Shown here: in pieces, positions 1-10,443 of the stretch
Layout: each line of letters starts with the position of its first letter
How positions within the stretch are numbered: the first letter of the stretch is position 1
Origin: Pyropia yezoensis
Lineage: Eukaryota > Rhodophyta > Bangiophyceae > Bangiales > Bangiaceae
Direction: 5' to 3'
Assembly (NCBI GenBank): GCA_009829735.1
Contig: CM020618.1
Location: forward strand, 21,933,346-21,997,345
Length of the DNA: 64,000 nucleotides
Translations under genes and position numbers: made by a program
The notes under the pieces: generated by a model
Told to the model about the DNA's origin: nothing
The model's input: only the letters and a program-made list of their open reading frames with translations
The model's database searches: none

Positions 1-2
1 GG

Positions 3-1841
3 ACGGACCACGCCAGCCTAAGGTGGCTGCTATGTATGGACAGCAGTCAAGGAAGGGTCGCCTGGTGGCGCCTACGCCTTTCGGAGTTCAAGTACAAGGT
101 GTGCACCAGAGCAGGGAGGGAGCACCACTGCGCCGACACCATGTCCCGGCTGGAGACTCCTGCAGCCGATACCGGTCCTATCCCGGAGGAAATACCTTGC
201 TTTATCCTCCCGAATGTCGGACGTGGCTGGCACGCTCCCCTGCATGAGACACCTGAAGCTCATCAACCGGTGACCATTCACCGGATGCTGGAGGCACAAC
301 TGACGGATTCTCAATGCTTGGAGCTTCGCCACCAAATGGACCTGAACCGGAACAGTCGTTTCTCCGAGTCTACGGACGGACTCCTAGTACGGGTGTCACC
401 CTTCGATGGGGCCACTCAAGTCTACGTACCCCGGTGCCTACGAGCTGACATCCTACGACTGGAGCACTCGTCTCCCCAGGCCGGACATCCTGGTATCAAT
501 CGGATGTATGCTTCCATGAGACGACACTATTACTGGGAAACCATGGCCAGTGACGTCCATAAGTACGTGGAGGCTTGTGTTTCTTGTGCAAGGAACCGGT
601 TGTCCCAGAGGAAGAAGACTTCTAAGCTACGCCTATTCCCTGCGGCGGAGCCCTTTGCAAGCTTAAGCATGGACATCCTGGGGCCCCTACCTGAAACATC
701 CAGTGGCAACATATACCTGCTCATCATTTGTGACCGGTTCTCCAAGTTCACTCGAGCAATCCCGCTGAGGACCATCACGGCTCTGGATGTCACGTCAGCC
801 TTCTGCGAGTACTGGATAGCTGCCTACGGCCCTCCAGACTCCGTCTTAACCGACATCGGTCCCCAGTTTGCATCCCTGTTCTTCCAAGGAGTCTGTGACC
901 TGATGGGCATCAAGAACTTGTACACCACGACGTACCACCCGCAAACGAACGGCCAGGTGGAACGATTCAACCGGACCCTAGTGGACATGCTACGGCACTA
1001 CGTGGAGGAGCACCAAGAAGACTGGGACGAGCTCCTGGCTGTCCTCACTCTAGCCTACAACTCCCGAGTTCACCGGACAACGGGAGTCGCTCCACTCGAC
1101 TTTGTCACCCCAAGGCGGCTGACCAACTTCTCCCTGGAAAGAATACCAGATGGTCTCCAGCCTGCACTGAAGTCAGGTCCCAAGGCAAAGGATGAGTTCC
1201 TGGAACAACTGAAGCTCCTGCTCCCAAGAGTCAAGGAGTCAATCTCGAAGACCCAGGAGCGATACAAGCGGGGCTATGACAAGGGCGTTCGGGAAAAGAA
1301 CAAGGAACTGGGTGGTGGCGACTGGGTTTTTGTGGACAACCATAGCAAGACCCGGGGGAAGCTGGACTCGAAGACGGATGGACCTTATGAGATCCTGAAT
1401 ACGGACGGTTGGACCTTTCTTCTAGACGTGGATGGCTCCCCGTACCGCGTGAGCAGCGACCATGTCACCCGAGCTCCACCGCCAAGCCAACGGGACTTGA
1501 CCCGGCGCAAGCGGGCCGCAGTACCCTGGCTATCCCAAGAAGAAGGTCGGGAATATGTCTACGTCAAGTTTGTGGACCATGCCTGGAGAGACGGACGCCT
1601 GTACCTGCGAGTACGCTGGTTCGGTTTTAACCCGGCAGATGATACCTGGGAACCCTCAAACCGGCTACCCATCGCGGATGTCTGTGCCTACACGCGACGG
1701 AACGGGATAGAGGGCACTCCAGTGGCCAGAGCCGGCAAGATTCTGGAGTCGGACTCGGAGGAGGACCAAGAGGATGGGGCCAACCAAGACCCTCGGGACG
1801 AGCCGAGTTCATCCGCAACGGATGCGGAACAAGAGGATTGA
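3..1841 (+). CDS. Ty3/gypsy chromovirus pol, C-terminal part (RNase H end, integrase, chromodomain)
   Basis: The frame is open from base 3, so the gene starts left of the window. The first codons encode the end of RNase H (TDHASLRWLL, then a WWRLRLSEF stretch and a DTMSRL end). An integrase follows: an HHCC zinc-binding segment ending CVSCARNR, then a D,D,E core with MDILGPLP, LTDIGPQF and YHPQTNGQVERFNRTL. Near the C-terminus is a chromodomain-like segment (YLRVRWFGFNPADDTWEP), which places the element among chromoviruses, whose chromodomain is thought to guide integration to particular chromatin. No frame breaks are visible in this stretch. The next ORF (from 1987) lies on the opposite strand and converges on this stop with a 145-base spacer, the same layout as in the element at 3747-20043. 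Confidence 0.93.
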   Translation, partial: TDHASLRWLLCMDSSQGRVAWWRLRLSEFKYKVCTRAGREHHCADTMSRLETPAADTGPIPEEIPCFILPNVGRGWHAPLHETPEAHQPVTIHRMLEAQLTDSQCLELRHQMDLNRNSRFSESTDGLLVRVSPFDGATQVYVPRCLRADILRLEHSSPQAGHPGINRMYASMRRHYYWETMASDVHKYVEACVSCARNRLSQRKKTSKLRLFPAAEPFASLSMDILGPLPETSSGNIYLLIICDRFSKFTRAIPLRTITALDVTSAFCEYWIAAYGPPDSVLTDIGPQFASLFFQGVCDLMGIKNLYTTTYHPQTNGQVERFNRTLVDMLRHYVEEHQEDWDELLAVLTLAYNSRVHRTTGVAPLDFVTPRRLTNFSLERIPDGLQPALKSGPKAKDEFLEQLKLLLPRVKESISKTQERYKRGYDKGVREKNKELGGGDWVFVDNHSKTRGKLDSKTDGPYEILNTDGWTFLLDVDGSPYRVSSDHVTRAPPPSQRDLTRRKRAAVPWLSQEEGREYVYVKFVDHAWRDGRLYLRVRWFGFNPADDTWEPSNRLPIADVCAYTRRNGIEGTPVARAGKILESDSEEDQEDGANQDPRDEPSSSATDAEQED

Positions 1842-1986
1842 GAAGAAGGGAACGGGTATATCAAGGAGAACACGCAATACAAGCATGGAACAATCAAGGA
1901 AAACAAGCACCCGCTCGGGCAACCCTTCTCTCCGCCTCTTCCCTCCTCGCTTCTCCCAAGACCCTCACCCTCCTTGCCTCCAACTA

Positions 1987-3741
1987 CTACTCCCGGCGCG
2001 GACGCTGAGCCGCGGAAGTGTCCTCCAGCGCTGCCTCCGCGGCACGACGGCAACCGGAGGAAGACGGGATGACGTAGTGCGGTGGACGCGGGGCATCTCG
2101 GTATGACGCCATCGGAGTAGTACCGGTAGTTGCCGGGGGCTCCCGCTCATCCAGATATGCCCGTCGGCGCCCCTGGAAGCCAGTGAAGGTTTCTGACCAC
2201 TGCTGGGCCAAGCCATGCCGCGTCAAGGTGGCCAGAAGTTCGCCAACCACCGGGCTGATCGACATCTGGCCGCTGTCCGCGCAAGCAAACACCCGGTCGA
2301 CCACTTTGTTCAAGACGCTGGCGTAAGTACCCAGCACCAGGGAGGACCCAACGCCTTCAACCTGCACCGGAAGACGACCCAGCTGGTCTTCAATCATACC
2401 GACGTCGTACTGGTCGCATGTCGGACCACCTTGGATCAGGTACCAGTCAGGCACCCGGAAGCGGGTAAGGCGCAGAGTCGGCGCCGGAATCTCGAACCGC
2501 CCCGAGGATGACACCACCGGACGGTCCACAACGGCCCCCGAAACCGGAGTACCCAACTCCAGCGGGGGCACAGCGCCGCCGGCGTTGGAAGAAGGCGTCC
2601 GAGGCGGAGCGGCCGGAGTGGTAGGCGACCGCACGGTCACCCCCAGACTCGCCGCAGACAGGCGCGGTGCCGGAGGAGCTTGAAGTACCGGCACAGCCGG
2701 AACAGGGCGTGAACGCGCCGGCGACGGTTCAGGCGAGGCCACCGGGGCGACAGGTGCAACAGGAGGAAGCGGAGCCGCCGCAGACGCCCGACCGACCGCC
2801 GCGGCCCATCCCGACTCATGCACAGGCGGCCCAGTCGGCAGGAGATCAAGGGCGGCCGGGGCAGGAAAGCTACCTAGCTGCGGCCACGCCAGAAGCGGCG
2901 TCGCCAGCTGCACCTTGGCCGGAGAAGACTGGTAGACCACCTGCGCCCAACCGAAGCCATCCCGACGCGGGTGGTTCTGGTCGGCAATCGCGTTCAAGAA
3001 GTTCCGGTCATGCACCGGCACCAGACGCCGGAAGTCAATCATCGCCTGGAAGAGCCCCTTGTACTCTTCGTCCTGGCTGCACAGGAAGTCGACGGTCAAC
3101 TTGTCGACAATCCAGACCATCAGGAGGTCCGGGAGAAACCAAAGCCGGTTGGACACCAAGACCTCGTGAAGCCAGTGGTTGGCCGCCAAGACTGTCATCT
3201 CGGACGTGTACATCATGTACGGGATCGAGTGGAAGAAGCCCTTGACCGACGCCTGAGTCAAGGCGTCCAAGAAGTACCAGGTGAAGGGGATGCTGGAAGG
3301 AGCAAACCCGACCGGGATCTCGACTTCCTGCTGCTGCGGGATGACCTTGGGGTAGTACGCCGCCCGGTTAGCCTTATCCAGCTTCCAGAACTCCTGATGG
3401 TTGCAGCTCACGAGGAAGTCACGCTGACGGCCGCGTCGCTCGCCTTGCTCCCGTGCCGGTGACAACTTGGAGTACTTCCGGGTCAGGAAAGGCGGCTCCA
3501 GAGCGACCATGCTCGGACGGGGGTCGCAGTTCAGGCTCCCCCACCCCTTGAGCGCCTCGTCCCAGACCTTGAGCGCCCGGTGGACGTACCCTTCCTCCTC
3601 CGGCCACCGGAGAACGGACGCGGACACGCGATGCTCGGTCAAGGGTAGATCCAGCACCAGCGCGAAGGGGAGATCCTCCAGACGAGCAACCCAAGAGGAA
3701 CCCGAGAAGCTCTGGGAGCGGTCTTGTGCCAGGCGCATCTG
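1987..3741 (-). pseudogene. Antisense accessory ORF (aORF1), 3' part, split by a retrotransposon
   Basis: This is the longer half of an ORF whose 5' half lies at 20406-20044 on the same strand. The reading frame (D-Q-M-R-L-A-Q-D) joins that half exactly when the inserted element 3747-20043 and one copy of its GTCCG duplication are removed. The joined ORF has 706 codons including the stop. I recognise no known domain. A folded-looking central region contains a YYPK...VEIPVGF segment and an RLWFLPDLL segment. A Pro/Ala/Val-rich linker follows, then a C-terminal helical region ending near QQWSETF. The first two segments have counterparts in the ORFs at 21152-22357 and 4697-7144. It converges on the chromovirus pol at 3-1841 and is probably an accessory gene of that element rather than a cellular gene. 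Function unknown. Confidence 0.7.
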
Positions 3742-3746
3742 GTCCG
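3742..3746. repeat. Target-site duplication, left copy (GTCCG)
   Basis: GTCCG directly precedes the left LTR and recurs directly after the right LTR at 20044-20048. Five bases is the usual Ty3/gypsy duplication length. Confidence 0.9.
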
Positions 3747-4109
3747 TGTAGCACAATAGGAATCCGTCGCACGTCCACTCTCAGGGAACACTCACCAAGG
3801 GGGATCGGCACCATCGTCACCGGGAGGCCAAGGTTGCTGTCCTTGGAGCGCAAGCCACGGGACCAAGATGGGAGCCCAAATGGGAGGGGTTTGTTGTTCT
3901 ACCTTGGCCGGCGGTGGATTCGCCACCGGCCCCCTCGTTATAAACCCTCGGAGACACTACTAACTACCCTCCACCCCAAGATGCAAGTCCCTCTGGTCAT
4001 ACGTAACTTATAGATACCGTGACCAGTACGGACTCTCAAATTGAAAGTTAAGGATTAGAAGTAGCCCCCCTAATATTAGGGTCACAATACGGACAACCAT
4101 ATTGCTACA
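3747..4109 (-). repeat. 3' LTR of the nested element
   Basis: This 363-bp LTR has a perfect 7-bp terminal inverted repeat (TGTAGCA/TGCTACA). Read on the minus strand it contains a TTTATAA TATA-like motif and a GC hairpin around 3909-3934 (GGCCGGCGGTGG paired with CCACCGGCC). It differs from the 5' LTR at one base near 3814 (T here, A there). Confidence 0.93.
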
Positions 4110-4121
4110 TATCCCCCCCTT
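4110..4121 (-). other. Polypurine tract
   Basis: On the minus strand this reads AAGGGGGGGATA directly beside the 3' LTR. That is the expected place for the plus-strand DNA primer of an LTR retrotransposon. It shows that the left LTR is the 3' LTR and not a solo LTR. Confidence 0.75.
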
Positions 4122-4696
4122 AGATTCGGCCCGTCCTCGGGTCGAGTTGCATTCGGGTTACCGAATGTAAGTGGGTCGCGTGACCGTTTACCCGTCGGGT
4201 GGGGCTTTGCGCCCCGTCGCGACAGACACCCCTTTTCGAGGTTGTCCGAGGGGGGTGCCCCCCTTTGTGTGGTACACACACGATCCGTTTTCCGGACCGT
4301 TAATTTCCCGATGCGGGTTTTTGTTCACGACCCCCCTTTTCCGAGGGGTGGTGCAAGCGGATCCGCCACCAGGTGCCTGGTGGTAGGGGGGCCCCTCTCG
4401 TGTGGACGATTGAGTGGGGGGCGGGGGCTGCCCGCGTTGCGTGGGGGCGGTTGGGGGTGACCCCCCTTTGCTTACCCCGTGTGTGGGGGTGGCCCCGTCC
4501 CGCCCAGGGGCCTGGGTGGAGCGCGTTCGTAGCCCCGTGGGGCGTGGGTCGACCCGCGTGTTTGTGGCGCTTCTCGTGGCCGTTTGTGGTCATAAGCGCG
4601 GGTGCCCGCGCTTCCCTGGCTCGTCCCGGTTATCCCACCGTACCGGGTCGTAGCCGTCGACGGCTTGTGGGCGCGGGGGACTCCGCACCCGTTATC
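4110..4696 (+). promoter_or_regulatory. Leader and possible promoter of the antisense ORF
   Basis: These 587 bases lie between the 3' LTR and the first ATG of the 815-aa ORF. The ORF's frame stays open back to a GTG at 4373, but the stretch 4373-4696 shows no family similarity and I leave it out of the CDS. A perfect inverted repeat at 4151-4166 (ATTCGG-GTTA-CCGAAT) stands out. A shorter GC hairpin lies near 4200-4216 (GGGGC-TTTGC-GCCCCG). A promoter here is inferred only because the downstream ORF needs a transcript opposite to gag-pol. Confidence 0.35.
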
Positions 4697-7144
4697 ATGT
4701 CCTATCCCCAGGTGCTTGGAGAGGAGGAAGACCTCCTGATCGGGGAGGAGATGGAGGACGACGCGCCTGTCGGTCCCGACGCCGCGCGTTACGGGGTGAG
4801 CTCGTCTGACGACGACGGGCCTGCGGTGTCCGTCCGTCTGTCGGCCGGAGGACTGTCGTCCGTGTGCAGCGGCACGACGGTGCCGTCGGCCGGAGGTCAA
4901 CCCGGCGGTCAACCGCGCGTGGCGGCTTCTACCCCCTCTCTGCCGGCTGCCCGGATGGAGCCTGGTGCCGGTGCCGGCTCACCGCAGCTACCTCAACATG
5001 GTCCGCCCTGCGGCGGAGGTGGCGACCCGCAGCCGACTCCGGCTGGTCAAGGTGGTCCGGGTGTCCGGGCGGTGACTCCTCGAGGCGGTCCCGACGTTGA
5101 CGCGGGTGGTGGTGGCGGTGCGACACCCGGTGCGGCGGGTCAAGACGGTGCGGGTGTCCGCACGGCCGGGGCTCCGGCTCCGGAGGCTGTCCAAGTGCCT
5201 TCCCCTTCCGAGGCGGGGGCTACGCCGACGGGTGGTGCCGGCGCCGGTACCGTACCTGCGGTGCCGCGGGTGTCGAGCGGTCAAGACGCTCCTTCTCCCA
5301 TGGCGGTTGACACCGGGAGTTCCTCCGGGCGGGCGCCCGCCCTTCTTCTTCCTCCTCGGCCTCGTCAATCTCCGACGTCGGCCCCTCTTCCGGTGGTGCG
5401 TCCCCCGGCGCCCCCGATTCTTCCTGGTCCTGCCCGGGTTGCCCCGTTGGGTGGCGGCGTCGCCGTGGCGGCGGGTCAACCCGCCATGTCGGTGTCCGAC
5501 TTGGTGGCTCGGGTTCGAGGCCTCACGGTGCAAGAGTCGATGGAGTCCGATGGGCGTATGCGGGTCGACTTCCACCTGGTGCATCCCCGTGGAGAGTCCT
5601 CCCGGCGCGTCAAGGTGGACCCGAGCTGGGAGCGGGAGTTGGTGCGGCTGGTCAACCAGCCGAACGCGGTCCGGGTGGAACACCATTGGATCCTGAGTCA
5701 GCCGGACGACCGGCATGCGCAGCTCTGGCGCACCCGGGTGGGACGGGGTGAGGTCTACCTCGACCCCAACTTCGGGGTCTGCGACCTGATTGCCCCCGCG
5801 TTGCCGCGGGAGATTGACTACCCGGCTAGTGCTCGGGGGATTGCGGCGGCGGCGGAGCCGGTTGCGTTTGGGGAGACGGTGAGCCGTACCGGTCGGTATC
5901 CCGACTTTGACTACTACCCGGGGGTACCCCCGTATCTGTCGTTGACGGCTCCCTACCCGCCCATGGCGGGGTTGAAGTCGGCGTCGAGTTGGCGACGTAA
6001 CCATGGTGTCATGGCGGATGCGTTCCGCACGGATATAACGTGTGCGTTGCAGACCGGCAACGGTCGTGCTCCGGTATACACTCCCGTGCGCCCGCCGCTA
6101 TGGCAGGAGGGGTGGGAACCCGCCCCTGCTTTCCGGTTTGACACCGGCTCCTGCCTTCGCTACTTCGGGAGTGTGTTGGCCTCGCGACCGGTCCACCCGT
6201 TGCAGGGTACCTTCACCCTTGAGGTTACCCTCGGGCAGGCTTCATCCTTCTTGCTGTCCGTCCGCCGGCAGGGTCGTCTGTTTCATCTTCCGACGGGTGT
6301 CCGTCGGCACATCGCGCAGTTGGGCGTGGATCTGATAGCTGCCAAGACCGGGTTGGCCCGGGAATTCGAAGCCCTGCTGGCTGTTCACGATGCCGTGAAC
6401 TGGGCTGGGGTGTTGGCCCTTCCCCCGTACCGGGACCCGCAGGCTGGGGCTTCCCCCTTGCCTCGTCACTCGTTGCGTGTCCGGCGTACTCAGCCGGTTG
6501 AGCCTAGTTGCCATGGGTGGGCGTCCACCGAGGCCGTTCCTGACCTGGGTATTCCCATGGTTATCCATGACCCTCTTCAGGTCCTTGCTCCGTGGTTCGG
6601 TAACCCGATGCCGGCGGCGGTTGGCCGTCGTCCCCGAGAGTGGGGCTCTGTGGGTGGGGAGCGTGAGGTGTCCCGTCGTCGGGCGGAGTACCGCCGTGGT
6701 TACGGTGGAGCCCCTTCGGTAGGGTCCTACCGGGCCTCGTATCAGGTGCCACCGGCTCCGGTGGTAGCCGTGTCGGCTCCTGTGGCTCCTCTGGCTGCGC
6801 CAGTGTCACCTCCCGCCCCTGTCCTACATGACGGGGGTCCCCGTCTCTGGTATGAGGGCGTTGACGCCCTTGTTACCCGCGCAATGCGTGGGGGTCTCTC
6901 TGTTAGCTGGGGGGATATCCCCCCAGGTGCTGCGCTGGTTGGGTCAGCGCGTTGCTTCGGTGGCGTGCTGGACCGCCTCCAGAAAGCTCTGGAGGACGTG
7001 GAGGCTGGCCGCAGCACCCTCGTCCAGCTATGCACCGAGGTAACTCGGGTGGTCGACCGTCGTGACGTTGCCGACCGGTGGAGCACGGAGGTCTACGCGC
7101 TTACGCGTGAGTGGCCTCCCTCGGGCAGTGGGTCTACCCACTGA
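4697..7144 (+). CDS. Antisense accessory ORF of the nested element (aORF2), 815 aa, unknown function
   Basis: An intact 815-aa ORF runs opposite to gag-pol and converges on pol. I chose ATG 4697 (MSYPQVLGEEEDLL) because the preceding 108 codons begin at GTG and look like non-coding leader. Residues 1-260 are acidic, then Gly/Pro/Ala-rich and probably disordered. Residues about 264-640 look folded, with PDFDYYPGVPPYL and, near residue 527, RLFHLP. A Pro/Val/Ala linker follows. A helical C-terminal domain (about 716-808) runs from LWYEGVDALV to LTREWPP. No signal peptide, membrane span or known enzymatic motif is visible, which argues against an envelope protein. The central and C-terminal parts align in pattern with aORF1 and with the decayed ORF at 21152-22357. 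Antisense ORFs between pol and the 3' LTR are known in some plant Ty3/gypsy lineages, but I cannot say this family matches any of them. Confidence 0.75.
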   Translation: MSYPQVLGEEEDLLIGEEMEDDAPVGPDAARYGVSSSDDDGPAVSVRLSAGGLSSVCSGTTVPSAGGQPGGQPRVAASTPSLPAARMEPGAGAGSPQLPQHGPPCGGGGDPQPTPAGQGGPGVRAVTPRGGPDVDAGGGGGATPGAAGQDGAGVRTAGAPAPEAVQVPSPSEAGATPTGGAGAGTVPAVPRVSSGQDAPSPMAVDTGSSSGRAPALLLPPRPRQSPTSAPLPVVRPPAPPILPGPARVAPLGGGVAVAAGQPAMSVSDLVARVRGLTVQESMESDGRMRVDFHLVHPRGESSRRVKVDPSWERELVRLVNQPNAVRVEHHWILSQPDDRHAQLWRTRVGRGEVYLDPNFGVCDLIAPALPREIDYPASARGIAAAAEPVAFGETVSRTGRYPDFDYYPGVPPYLSLTAPYPPMAGLKSASSWRRNHGVMADAFRTDITCALQTGNGRAPVYTPVRPPLWQEGWEPAPAFRFDTGSCLRYFGSVLASRPVHPLQGTFTLEVTLGQASSFLLSVRRQGRLFHLPTGVRRHIAQLGVDLIAAKTGLAREFEALLAVHDAVNWAGVLALPPYRDPQAGASPLPRHSLRVRRTQPVEPSCHGWASTEAVPDLGIPMVIHDPLQVLAPWFGNPMPAAVGRRPREWGSVGGEREVSRRRAEYRRGYGGAPSVGSYRASYQVPPAPVVAVSAPVAPLAAPVSPPAPVLHDGGPRLWYEGVDALVTRAMRGGLSVSWGDIPPGAALVGSARCFGGVLDRLQKALEDVEAGRSTLVQLCTEVTRVVDRRDVADRWSTEVYALTREWPPSGSGSTH

Positions 7145-7621
7145 GGAGTGCTATTGTTTGGGCGGGAGAGGGCCCCGGCAACCCTTATGGTAGCCGGGTA
7201 GTAGTGAGTATAAACTCATCCCCCTTTGGGGGCATTGCTTGCCTCTGTTTGCTGCCCTGGGGAGTACCCCTTCTGGTTCAGTGGTGCCTTGCCTCCCGTC
7301 CAACTTCTTCTGGTTGGTTCATGCTTGGGGAGGTCATCCTCCCTCACTTGGTGTCTTGGCTTGGGGAGGTCATCCTCCCGTGTAAGCCCCCTAGTTACTT
7401 CGATATTATCGGAGTTAGCCTTTACCTTTAAGTTAACTTATTAAGGTTCAGGTTTTACTTAGTTACCTAAGCTTAGCTCTACTTAGTTACCTGAGCTTGG
7501 TTCGACTTAGAAACCTAAGTCTGATTTGACTTAAAACCTAAGTGTGCCATAACCATGTCACACCCTACTTAGTAGGTATAAGCCTCACCCCCCAACAGCC
7601 GAAGTCGGTGTCGGTTGGGTG
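7145..7621. other. Convergent spacer between aORF2 and pol, with structured repeats
   Basis: The 3' ends of the two opposing genes meet in this spacer. It holds a pair of near-identical segments at about 7325-7343 and 7361-7380, each with a GGAGG-TCAT-CCTCC hairpin, and a 24-bp tandem array at 7457-7542. AT content rises here compared with the flanks. It is a plausible two-way transcript-end region. The second copy lies at 12618-13096. Confidence 0.6.
7457..7542. repeat. Four imperfect palindromes in a 24-bp tandem array
   Basis: ACTTAG..ACCTAAG-type palindromes start at 7457, 7481, 7505 and 7529, a constant 24-bp spacing, with small changes between copies. The array recurs in the copy right of the gap (about 12933-13018). 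Two units remain in the older element near 56795-56845. Confidence 0.75.
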
Positions 7622-10443
7622 TTACAGTAGGCGTCGTCGCCTCATGTACGGCATGAGTAGTTGGCGGGGTATATTCGCCGCCTGTTCCCAGGTGGGTGAG
7701 TCGTATCCGACCCACATAACCTTGACGTACCAGGGTCCTGGTATGTCCGGGTCGGTGTGTCCGACCACGATCTCTACTTGGTATGGAATCCCATCCGGTC
7801 CCACCGGGTCATCCGACCGGTGGGTTGTAAGAGCTTCATATAGCAACCCAGCCGGTACCGGCTGAGGCTGTTCCGGCTTCGGAGCAGGTGTGACATCATT
7901 CATACTGATGCGTTGGATCTCCGTATCGGAGTGTAAGATAACAGAGTGGTCATCTCTGTGGAGGATCTGGTACGGTCCCTTGACCGGTTGCATAAGCTTG
8001 TTCCCTCGGAACTTCTGGTGTCTGATATAGACCCAGTCACCTGTTACCAGGGTTGCGTTGCGCACCCGTAGTCGGGCGTCGAAGTTCTTCTTATATCGAA
8101 GTTGTGTTCTGTCAAGGGCACCCTTGAGCTTAGGAATCATCCACGATAGCTTGGCCAACCAAGCTAGGTGGATGCGTTCGGCGGGTCGGCCCTTCGGTGT
8201 ATCATACCGAGTGCACCTGCCGGGTGGCAGCGTCAGGTTACCGACGCCTAGTGGCATGACCCACTCCAGCGGAGCAATGTTTGTGCTCCGATGTGGCCTG
8301 GCATTGTATGCCAGGGTGAGTACGGACAGAAGCCTGTCCCAAGTGTTCGTGTGCTCGGCCACGTAGCACTGTAGCATCTTTACGATGGTGCGGTTGAACC
8401 GCTCCACCTGCCCGTTGGACTGCGGGTGGTAGTCGGATGCCCGACGTGGTTCGATACCGAACATGCCCAGGACCTTAGTGCAGAATGCCGACGTAAGGTT
8501 TGCTCCGTTATCGGAGAGGAGTTGCTTCATGACTCCGTATGCACTGATCCAGTGGTCAACCACTGCGTTCATGATGGTGTATGCCGTATCATTCGGGATG
8601 GCTGCCGCTCTGACAGCTTAGTGAAGCGGTCAGACATGACCAGGATGTACCTGTTCCCTTCTTCCGTTACCGGAAGTGGCCCGAGTATGTCGATAGCGAC
8701 TTGCTCGTTGGGCCCATCAGGTGGGAATAGCTTCATGGCAGACGCCCGCCTATGTAGACTCATGCGGTTACGTGCACAGGGGTGGCATCCCCTTACGTGG
8801 TCGACCACGTCGACGGCCATTGCTGGCCAGTAGAAGAACCTTCGCATTGCTGCGAACATACGTGAACCCCCCGGGTGTCCGGCTGTAGGGTTCTCATGTT
8901 CTCGTTTCATGACGGCTTGCCGTAAGGACACGGGAACCACGACTTGATGTCGTCCATCGGCGGGTGCCCGCCGGTATATGAGTCCGTCTTCGTTCTCGGA
9001 GAAGATGCCGGCCGTACCGGCCAGGAGGTTAGCACGATGACGTCTACAGTCATCGTCGTTGGCCTGTGCCTCGCGGAAGTCCGCGAGGGTCAATGGGCAC
9101 GCAAGGTGTGCCATGGTATGGTCAGCCATACCCTGGGTAGCATTTCCCACCATGCACACCGGTACCACCGGGATGTCCTCGTCCACCGGGCGGGTATCCC
9201 CGCTCGGGGGTGTCGAGTCGAGACAACGCGTCTCCGAGGTGGTGGGTTGGCCCAGCCTTATACACCGTGCGGTAGTCGTGCTCGGCCATCTTCAGCCTCC
9301 ATCGGGCTAGCCTCCCATGGCTATCGGAATCCTTGTCACCAAGGTTGAGGAGCCATCGTAGGGGTTCGTGGTCGGACCTCACGATGAACCTGGAGCCCTC
9401 CAGGTATGGACGGAGCAGTTGCACTGCCCATATAACTCCGAGGCCATTCACGCTCCGGTGGCACTATAGTTCCGCTCAGCCGGGTTGAGTTTCCGGCTGA
9501 AGTACCCTACCGGACGTAGGTCCGGGATAACGTTATCGGTACCATCAACGTCTCTCCCTGTAACAGGGTGCATCCCACTTGTGTATCACACGCATCGACA
9601 TCGATGACGAAGGTACCCCGTCTATGCGGTAACGCAAGGACGGGTGGGGCTAGTAGGGCTCGCTTCAGCGACTCGAATGCCTCCTCTTCGCTAGGCGAAG
9701 GGGGTTGGAGTACCTTGGGTAAGGTACTGCTCGTAAGAACCGTTAACGGTTTAGCTATCCGAGCAAAGTCCTTGACGAACCGTCGGTATACATTGCACAT
9801 TCCCAGGAAGCTCTTGAGCTGCGTCTGGGTGTTAGGGAACCGGGCATCCCGGAGTGCCCGGGTATTGGCTTCGAGTACCCCTAGTTTACCAGGGGTTATC
9901 TGGTGGCCCAGATACTCGACCGTCTGTTGGAAGAAGGCGCACTTCTTCAGACGCAGGGTTACCCCGGCGTTCCTCAAGAGGGTGAGTACCTCGTCAACAT
10001 GTTGTACATGGTCATCCATGTTACGCGAGAAGACGATGACGTCATCGAGGTACACTAGGCAGTTACGCCACTTCACCCCGACAGTATGATGTCGATAGCC
10101 CACTGGAATGTAGCGGGGGCGTTGGACAATCCGAAGGGCATCCTTAGGAACTCGTACACTCCACTGTGACAGACGAATGCCGTCTTGGGGATATCCTCGT
10201 CCGCCACCGGGATCTGCCAGTATCCGGCATTGCAGTCGATGGTGGTAAACACCGTAGCCTCCCCCAGGGAGTCGATGCATTCATCCATCCTTGGTAAAGG
10301 GTATGAGTCCTTCTTGGTAACCAAGTTGAGGCGTCGATAATCGATGCAAAACCGAGGGGTTTGATCCTTCTTCGGCACAATAACGACTGGGGCACCCCAT
10401 TCCGACATCGAAGGTCGGATCACCTTAGCTTCCCTCATCCTCT
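7622..10443 (-). pseudogene. pol copy left of the gap (duplicate, frameshifted)
   Basis: This is the same sequence as 13097-15918: chromodomain, integrase, RNase H and reverse transcriptase as far as the gap. It differs by single-base indels near 7617, 8616, 9216, 9455, 9542 and 10076 that break the frame. All of these lie toward the contig end. Together with the constant 5,475-bp offset at both ends of the repeat, this points to uncorrected sequencing errors in an unmerged contig overlap rather than a true pseudogene. Confidence 0.8.

Noticed and set aside
3747-4109. Solo LTR
   Set aside because: It has a polypurine tract on one side and pairs with the LTR at 19681-20043 through the shared GTCCG duplication.
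4373-4696. 108-codon upstream extension of aORF2 from a GTG
   Set aside because: No ATG, no family similarity, and Trp/Gly-rich composition typical of non-coding GC sequence.
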